Assembly: GCF_003473485.1 (NCBI RefSeq)
Contig: NC_053042.1
Span: forward strand, 49,377,762-49,441,761
Origin: Medicago truncatula
Taxonomy: Eukaryota; Streptophyta; Magnoliopsida; Fabales; Fabaceae
Direction of reading: 5' to 3'
Length of the DNA: 64,000 nt
Below, piece after piece: positions 57,352-64,000 of the stretch. The notes below the pieces were generated by a model. It saw only the letters and a program-made list of their open reading frames with translations. It did no database searches and was not told the origin of the DNA. Within the stretch, counting starts at the first letter, position 1. The number at the start of each line of letters is the position of its first letter. Position numbers and translations under genes: made by a program.

Positions 57352-59375
57352 TCCAATCAAATTCAATTTGAATGATTGCTGCAATCATGGGGAAGAAAGG
57401 AGGAGTAAAAAAACTCTCAAAATCGGAAAATTGGAAATGAAAAAATGCAGGGAAAAGTTGTTGTAAATAAATCAAGGAAATTTTAAATCCCTTCTTTAAT
57501 CACTTGCCAATTACCAAAGGAAGAAAAAATGAACGCAAGATGGTGGACATAGAATGCGGAAGAGGAGAAAGATAAAGGATAATGGTTGAAACTTCAAGTA
57601 AGATGTGGATATATTATTGTCAATTGGGGGTTTAACAAAATATTATTAGGGTGTTATTAGAAAATATCTTTTTATTTGAGTGGGGATGGTATTGGGCTAT
57701 AAAAAGAATTGAGACTCATACCTATTGTAAGTCAAACTCAGTTGAGCTGTTTGCACCCCCAAAGCTAGGCTTGTTATAAAACTAAGTATTGCTCTATTTT
57801 CATCATCTTTAAAAAGTTGCAAAGTTTTATCATTCTAATTTTTTATTTTGTGGTAAAATATTCTAGTTTTCTCACTATTGTGGTTGAGCTTCTAATTTGC
57901 TAAACGAAACTCTCGACTAGTTAAGGAGACCTTCATTTTACTTGAGATTTTGGATACGTGTTTGTTATTATGGAATCCGACTCTTATATTGATTTGGATT
58001 TGAATTCAAATGAGCTACAATAGGATTTTTATCCACATGCAATATTATGTTTTTTCATAAGAAATCTAATTTCTCTCCCTTGGTTAGTGATCTTCAACCA
58101 CACATTGCAAGAAGGTAATGAGTGTGTTGATTGATTGATCAAATTTTATGTGGACACTTTGAAGATGTGGACTTATTCACCTTTCCGATTAGACCTTATC
58201 TTGCTTGTAGACGTCTTTGAGACCTTTAAGTAATGATGAAGCTTTATAGTGATCATCTAGCCAACTACCTCTAGACTGAAGAAGCAGTATGCTACTTCGT
58301 TTGATAAAGAAAGGGAAGCTCTCAGTTGTTGTTCAAAACATTCCCTCTGAATTTGAATATCAATTTATGTGATGATGGTCAATTCTTTTGATAGTCTATT
58401 TGTTTAACGTTAAGAATAGTTTTGGATCATATGGACGACGTCCAAAAATAAAATCATATGATGTAAGCTTACTTTGAAGAGAGCATTTCCTCTTAACCAA
58501 AGAAGTGGAACATTGAACCCTCTTATATGCAATCTTCTAATTATCCAACCAACGCTATCAAAGTCCATCAAGCTAAAGATGTGAATCGTCTGGACTAAGC
58601 ATTCCTCTAAACAATGTCAATGTCAATTCAAAGTTATGTTGCTGACTCTGATTTGAAGATTCAAATTATTCTATAGAAATTACAATACAATATTTTGGAT
58701 TTATACCATATTACTATGACTAGCATGCGGTTCTCCAACGACTCTACGTACGAATGCAACATACTATACTATATACAGTCTGGATTATACTATACTATAT
58801 TCTTAAGTGCTATAAAAGAAAAATAATTCAAACTAAAGAAGATGTCGATGATCAACGGACTACAGGTCCAAGGATAACATCAACCCAAATATTTATAAAA
58901 TCATATTGAGAAAGTTATCATGAGCCATGAGCTTATGAAAAATATCCATGCATAAAAGAAAGGAGAAAAGGAATAGAAAAAAGCTATTTCATTGCTAAAA
59001 AGGAATTTAGAGAAAAGTCATGAGCTCGTGACAAAAAGCTTAATTGAAAAATCTCATTTGTCGAGAGTTATATTATGATGTTAACCAATAGTCCGTTGTT
59101 ATAGGGTTAAATTGTAACATCATTTCTATGAGAGTTCGAATTCTAAGCTTCGACTTTGTATCAACACAAACTAACTTTTGTAATCCTAAACACATCATCA
59201 CTTAATCTTAGTTAAACCTCAATGGACTTGTTGAAGTCATAAGTTAGTTGGATAATTTATGCTCTAGTGACTATAATAAGTTAATTATAGTGGATTAAAT
59301 CCTCGATTGGACCGAGACAAATGTCTTTGTTAGGGGAGAAGTGGATGTAGCAACAAATTATTCTTTATAACATCT
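57352..59375. other. Intergenic, nothing firmly recognised
   Basis: 2 kb with fairly mixed base composition at 57960-58660 that could be an old gene or retrotransposon relic, but no frame stays open. A SINE-like box B (GAGAGTTCGAATTCTAAG) occurs near 59131. Confidence 0.35.
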
Positions 59376-59378
59376 TTA

Positions 59379-60328
59379 CAGCCCGTTTAGTGCACATTAT
59401 ATGATATATATGATATGAAGCTAGATAAGGATAGGAAATGATATAGACATGATAAACATTTATCCTATCATATGTTTATAGTACACATGATAACAAACAT
59501 AATATCATATATATCATAATTAAATGACAAAACTACCCTTATAATAATTATATATTTTAACCTTTTTTAATTAAATATAATTAAGCTATTATTAATTATA
59601 CAAATTTATAAAAAAAAAAAAAAAAAAAAAATTGTATGGTCTTTTTTTTTTTTTTGGGGCACCGTATTCTTCATTCTTCAATTACAACCTGCCCTTCTTA
59701 ATCCAAAATTGTGTTGTTATTTGTTGAATTAAATTAACCCCTTTGTGTAACTCCATTCCATCCTGTAAAAAATTCATACACCAGCAGCAAAATAGACGAT
59801 CAAAAAATGAAAAATGAAGAATTGGTAGAGAGAACATGATAATAGAGATGGTCATGGAGGAAAAGATGACGTAGATGATATGATTATTTATTTATCTCTA
59901 CCATGTTACGGATCTCTTTCTACCGTATTACAGATCTAATAATTTGTTATCAATTCACAACGAACAAACAATTATGCAGGTGCAGGAAAAAGTGATTGTA
60001 TGGTGGAATTGGGGTCAAATCTGTAATAGATCATAGATGGCGTTGAAGAGTTATGGAGCAAAAGGTGGATGTGGATGTGGATGAATGGGGAGGAGACAGA
60101 CCATGAACAATTAATTGAGAGAGGGCAAAATAAGAATTATAATGCTAATCATGATAGGATAATTCTAACCCACCAAAAACTAAGGATAAGAATTACAAAG
60201 GCTCAATAGGATAGGATTAGAAACATGTTAAACTTATCATTTTCTGTTGGTGCACCAAAAACGGATTGAGTCAGGATAGGATATTCTAATCATATCATGT
60301 CTCCTTATCCTGCACACCAAACGGGCTC
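59379..60328. mobile_element. PIF/Harbinger-like non-autonomous element (950 bp)
   Basis: Ends CAGCCCGTTTAGTGCAC and GTGCAGGATA-type inverse (right end reads CACACCAAACGGGCTC) are flanked by TTA at 59376-59378 and 60329-60331. The subterminal regions share ATATGATA/ATCATAT and GGATAGGA words. A poly-A tract followed by a poly-T tract lies at 59611-59657. No transposase is encoded. Confidence 0.75.
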
Positions 60329-60331
60329 TTA

Positions 60332-60981
60332 CCGTTTAACTTCATTGTTTCTCCAATGTCTTTTTAGTTAAAGTGAAATAATTTGATTGAAAATTCTTTC
60401 ATTTTAATTAAAAAAAATTAAGAAAATAAGTGTAAAAATGTCAACACAAATAAACCCTTTTCTTGTGTTTTTCAACTCCTTTGTTTTTTTCATCTTCTTA
60501 TAATTAGCTTGATGAAGTACTTCTTTATGTCCTTTTATTTTGCTAGATACTCGTTAAGCACTTCAAATTTAATTTTTAATCATATACAACACAAAAAATA
60601 TGTTATAACTCGCATACTATCAACTAATTTATCTGCATTCAACTAGTTTTTTTGAGGGATGCATTCAACTAGTTTATAATTATATACACTATTTTCTCAC
60701 ATAAGTTTATTGATAAGAGAAATAAAGTTGATTTGGCCATTGAGATGAAGAATTAAATAGTGTAGTCATATAGTAGATGTTGAAGGTTCAATCAACATTC
60801 TCATCATATTAAAGATTCATATTTTATTTATTTAAACACATGAAGTCGATGTCGAGGGGTGCTATATACCACGAAAAAGAGAACCGCAAAATTTACAATC
60901 AGAGAAAAGCATATAACAGTTTTTTTTTAACTAAATAATAAAAAAATATTAAAATTAATCTTTTGGTGGAAAACATGGGTT
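60332..60981. other. Intergenic AT-rich DNA
   Basis: Nothing recognised apart from a small local duplication of GCATTCAACTAGTTT near 60635-60675. Confidence 0.4.
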
Positions 60982-60989
60982 GGGACAAG

Positions 60990-61714
60990 TAGAGCTGTCA
61001 AAACGGACAGCCCGGTCCTAAACGGGCCGACTCTAACGGACTTCGGGCTTTATTGGGCCGGGCCAAAAAGTTCGGTTGAAAAAACGGGCTTAAAATATAC
61101 TACCCGAGTCCGACCCTACACGGGCCGCGGGCTAACGGGCCGGCTCTTATTAAAAATTACATTTTTTTTATATAAAAAAGTACTAAAAAAATACTCCTAT
61201 AGATTTTTTATAAATAAATTTTTAATATGTTTAAATAATGTCTAGCACAAAAATAAATTGCAAACATTTTCGTACACTAGTCGTAAACTAAAACGGCGAG
61301 GATAACAATTTTAAATAAATTAGATACGTTATGGTTATAAATATTTACTTCCCTTAAAAAAGTTATAGATATTTATATATTTGATCTTTAAAATTATAAA
61401 TAACTAAACGAGTAAATATAATTTTATATTACATTCATATGTGTCAATTCATTGAATTTTCACTTTTATTTTTTAGTTTGATAATCAACTAAGTAAAGAA
61501 TTATTTGAAAAATATATATAATTTATAGGATTTTTTTGTTATGCTGGCTAACGGGCTACCCGCGGCCCGTTCGGGCTAGCCCTAACGGGTACATTTTTAG
61601 GGCCGGACTAAAAAACCCTATTAAAATTCGAGCTCAATATTTAAGGCTCAAGCCCTATAATTAATCGAGCTAAACGGGCCAGCCCGTAAGGCCCGACCCG
61701 TTTTGATAGCTCTA
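60990..61714. mobile_element. hAT-like GC-rich-ended element, copy B (725 bp)
   Basis: Ends TAGAGCTGTCAAAACGG and CCGTTTTGATAGCTCTA are inverted. The 8-bp flanks GGGACAAG (60982-60989) and CGGACAAG (61715-61722) match at 7 of 8. GC-rich ends with CGGGCT/AACGGGCC words enclose an AT-rich centre that is longer than in copy A (24400-24852). Confidence 0.88.
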
Positions 61715-61822
61715 CGGACAAGGTCACAAGGAAAACACTTTTTACCATGAACCATCAAACAAGGAAAGCTAAGAATAATACTTGCCACAACACATGTTTT
61801 CTAAAAAAAAACTAATTTAATA

Positions 61823-62115
61823 CCCTCCGTCCCTAATTAGAAGACCATTTTGAGAATTTTTTTTGTCCCTTTTTATAAGACCCCTTTGTTATTTCCAACT
61901 ACATTAATTATTTCTTTACACACATGCCCCTATTTATTATACATCTTTTTCTTCAATCAACAATAAATAACATGTTGAAAACATAAACTAACTTTCTTTC
62001 TTAAAGGATAAAATTGTAAAAACAATAGTGATTACAAACAACTTTAATACAAATATCCACTATCTTAATTCCCGTGATTTTGACAAAAGGGTCTTATATA
62101 TAGGGACGGAAGTAG
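61823..62115. mobile_element. Stowaway-type MITE (293 bp)
   Basis: Ends CCCTCCGTCCCTAATTAG and ATATAGGGACGGAAGTAG with TA on each side (61821-61822, 62116-62117). AAGACC/GGTCTT words pair inside the termini. Longer than typical Stowaway MITEs, but non-coding. Confidence 0.8.
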
Positions 62116-62389
62116 TATTTTTTATTATTTAATTAAAAAAAAAAACCGTTACATGCTTGTCTCTTGTTGTAGATTTCAAGATTCTCTTTTTCATGCTATA
62201 ATATATAGCACCATTTCTTATTAAATATTGGCAATAAAGAAGCAACGTTTTGTAAAATAACAAACAAATGTAACAACGTTTTGTCAAAGAAAGAATAAAA
62301 AAGGTAACAACGTGATTCTCGAATTTGCCAGCTAGTTTCACGAGTAGCCATTGAAGAAAACAAAAAAAAATTTGAAGATATAAAAATGG

Positions 62390-63570
62390 GATATATTAAC
62401 AACGGCAGTGAAACACCTAAGTACAAGATGTACTAAAAGTATCACCCCTAGAAATAGTCAAACATATAATGAAGAGTCAATGTGATGGTCGGTTGATACC
62501 CAAACATAATAAAGGGTCCGACCACCATTTTTGTGTACCGTACATAAAATTGGCCTTATTAACCTTTAGCCACCACAAAGAGTGATATTTAACTTTTTCT
62601 ACTAGCTCTTCCATGGTTGTTTTGATATTATTATAAAGTCTATTATTACGTACATTCCAAACCAACCAAACACATAGTAACCAAATAAGTTGTACGAAGG
62701 ATTGACGGGCCCGTGAGTGACCTGTAGAATGACTGAACTAAAACAATCCCCAAGCAAAAATGGAAACCTTAAGCGGCACCTGATTATGCCAAATAAGGTC
62801 TCCAATGGAAGCATCTGGAGGTTGAACCTGAGCTGTCAGTTGTTGATAGACACCTCTCACCGTGTAACCACAATCAGAATCGGAGTCCCATTGCCACCTG
62901 TCAGAAATATCAGACTGCAAAACGACACCATTAATTAAAAGCCTACACTCCTCTAGCATATCCTCCTCCCACACCCTTAACCTACGCCGCCAATTCCACG
63001 CCTCTCCATCAACCATATCAGCTACCGTGCTCAACTTATTAGACACTAAATTAAATAGACGACGGAAACTGATACAAAAAGGAACATCACCTAGCCACCT
63101 GTCATACCAAAAGTAAGTACTAGAGCCATCTCCTACTTTCTTCGACACCCTATCTACAAACCAGCCCCCCTCTACATCGCCTACCCCATCCCTAATCTTC
63201 GCTACTTCCCGCCACCAAGATGAAACACTCCTGCCCCCAACCTCCAACCGCCCAACCGTCTCACCATACCGTGCTACCAGGACCTTATACCATAAACCAC
63301 TGCCCCCAACCTCCAACCGCCCAACCGTCTCACCATACCGTGCTACCAGGACCTTATACCATAAACCACCTTTATCCACCAACATCCGCCAACACCATTT
63401 ACCTAACAAAGCACTATTAAATTCCTGCAACTTCCTCACCCCCAACCCTCCATACTCCTTACGTAAACAAACAGAGCTCCAAGCAACCCAAAAAAATTTC
63501 CTGTTATCCTCACTCCCTCCCTAAAAAAATTTATTAAAAATAGATTCAATGACAGAGAAATATTTCCACA
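62390..63570 (-). pseudogene. LINE (L1-type) ORF2 C-terminal fragment
   Basis: The minus strand encodes CLRKEYGGLGVRKLQEFN, ALLGKWCWRML, FWYDRWLGDVP, the zf-RVT region with YTVRGVYQQLT and IWHNQVPLKVSIFAWGLF, and the tail YHSLWWLKVNKANF. All are typical of the region after the reverse transcriptase in plant L1-type LINEs. It is dead: a TAG stands where a Trp is expected near 63527, the part between the zf-RVT domain and the tail is deleted, and the endonuclease and reverse transcriptase cores are absent. It carries a 69-bp in-frame tandem duplication at 63231-63368. Confidence 0.85.
63231..63368 (-). repeat. 69-bp in-frame tandem duplication within the LINE
   Basis: The segment encoding GLWYKVLVARYGETVGRLEV occurs twice with period 69 bp (23 residues) and almost no difference between copies, so the duplication is recent relative to the LINE's decay. 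Confidence 0.9.
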
Positions 63571-64000
63571 TAATATATCCAACCACCGGATCGCAAGAAA
63601 TATTTTTAACGTGGGAAGTGTCCAAATTCCAATTGGAGAAGAAGGTACTTATGTTATAGGTGATGTTTATTATTTCATTCATTCACAGACAAAGATACAC
63701 ATTTTAATTTATGTATAAATGAAAGAATAAAATTAGTTGTCTTTTTCTTCTTGGTTTGGGTATATAACGTACAAAAGGAGTTGATTTGTTTAATTAAAAT
63801 ACATGACATTGACAAACATGACCATAAAGACCACATGGTGATTAAAGGGGTAATAAGCTGATAATAGACACGTCGCATGTGCATTCCTCATGAGTTTAGC
63901 GTTAAGTGTGAACTACAATAGTATTTGTCTATCTAATATGCTGATCTTGAATAAAAAATTATTCCCAAATACCATAACTTCCTTAGGTTTTTTTAGGGGA
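63571..64000. other. Intergenic to window end, nothing recognised
   Basis: AT-rich DNA. The small minus-strand frame at 63675-63884 has no known domain. Confidence 0.4.

Noticed and set aside
63220..63420. Plus-strand Pro/His-rich open frame with an internal repeat
   Set aside because: It is the antisense shadow of the LINE fragment and its 69-bp duplication.

Overview
This window is nuclear DNA of a flowering plant, most plausibly a legume close to Medicago. The basis is plant-only gene families (HD-ZIP IV, IQD, FRS, PMT, nsLTP), GT-AG introns in AT-rich DNA, a plant-type tRNA-Val, and many small plant transposons. The species is inferred from general resemblance of genes and repeats, not from a database match. 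No bacterial, organellar or viral gene is visible.

The genes, left to right, are these. An XBAT33-like ankyrin/RING E3 ubiquitin ligase runs off the left edge (1-3176, minus). An ANL2/HDG1-like HD-ZIP IV transcription factor with homeodomain and START domain lies at 10706-14680 (minus). A rhomboid intramembrane protease is at 29624-31673 (plus). A tRNA-Val(AAC) is at 32474-32547 (minus). A type 1 lipid transfer protein is at 32815-33192 (plus). An IQ67-domain calmodulin-binding protein with a 3 kb first intron is at 35637-40530 (minus). A FAR1-related factor derived from a MULE transposase is at 43798-46864 (minus). A second, anther-type LTP-like protein is at 51022-51405 (minus). A PMT14-18-type Golgi methyltransferase is at 51877-55168 (minus). 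Exon models were built by hand from splice sites, reading phase and family similarity. Every multi-exon model closes in frame. The genes look like independent single genes with no shared pathway; only the two LTP-type genes belong to one superfamily.

The rest, well over half the window, is non-coding and rich in short mobile elements. Many could be delimited to the base because their target-site duplications are visible. They include MULE-like elements with 9-bp duplications (one inserted inside a sister copy; one 875-bp fold-back hairpin), two hAT-like families with 8-bp duplications (two copies each), two PIF/Harbinger-like elements flanked by TTA, and three Stowaway MITEs flanked by TA. 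There are several tRNA-derived SINEs (four with 12-17 bp duplications, and a head-to-tail trimer), a poly(A)-tailed non-coding retroposon in two copies, and two broken L1-type LINEs, one split by a hAT-like element.

Nothing here amounts to a new gene system. The most interesting signals are the self-nested MULE-like element, the long fold-back hairpin, the SINE trimer, the unclassified poly(A) retroposon, a cluster of GC-rich palindromic motifs near 22.4-22.8 kb, and a perfect L1-box upstream of the HD-ZIP IV gene.
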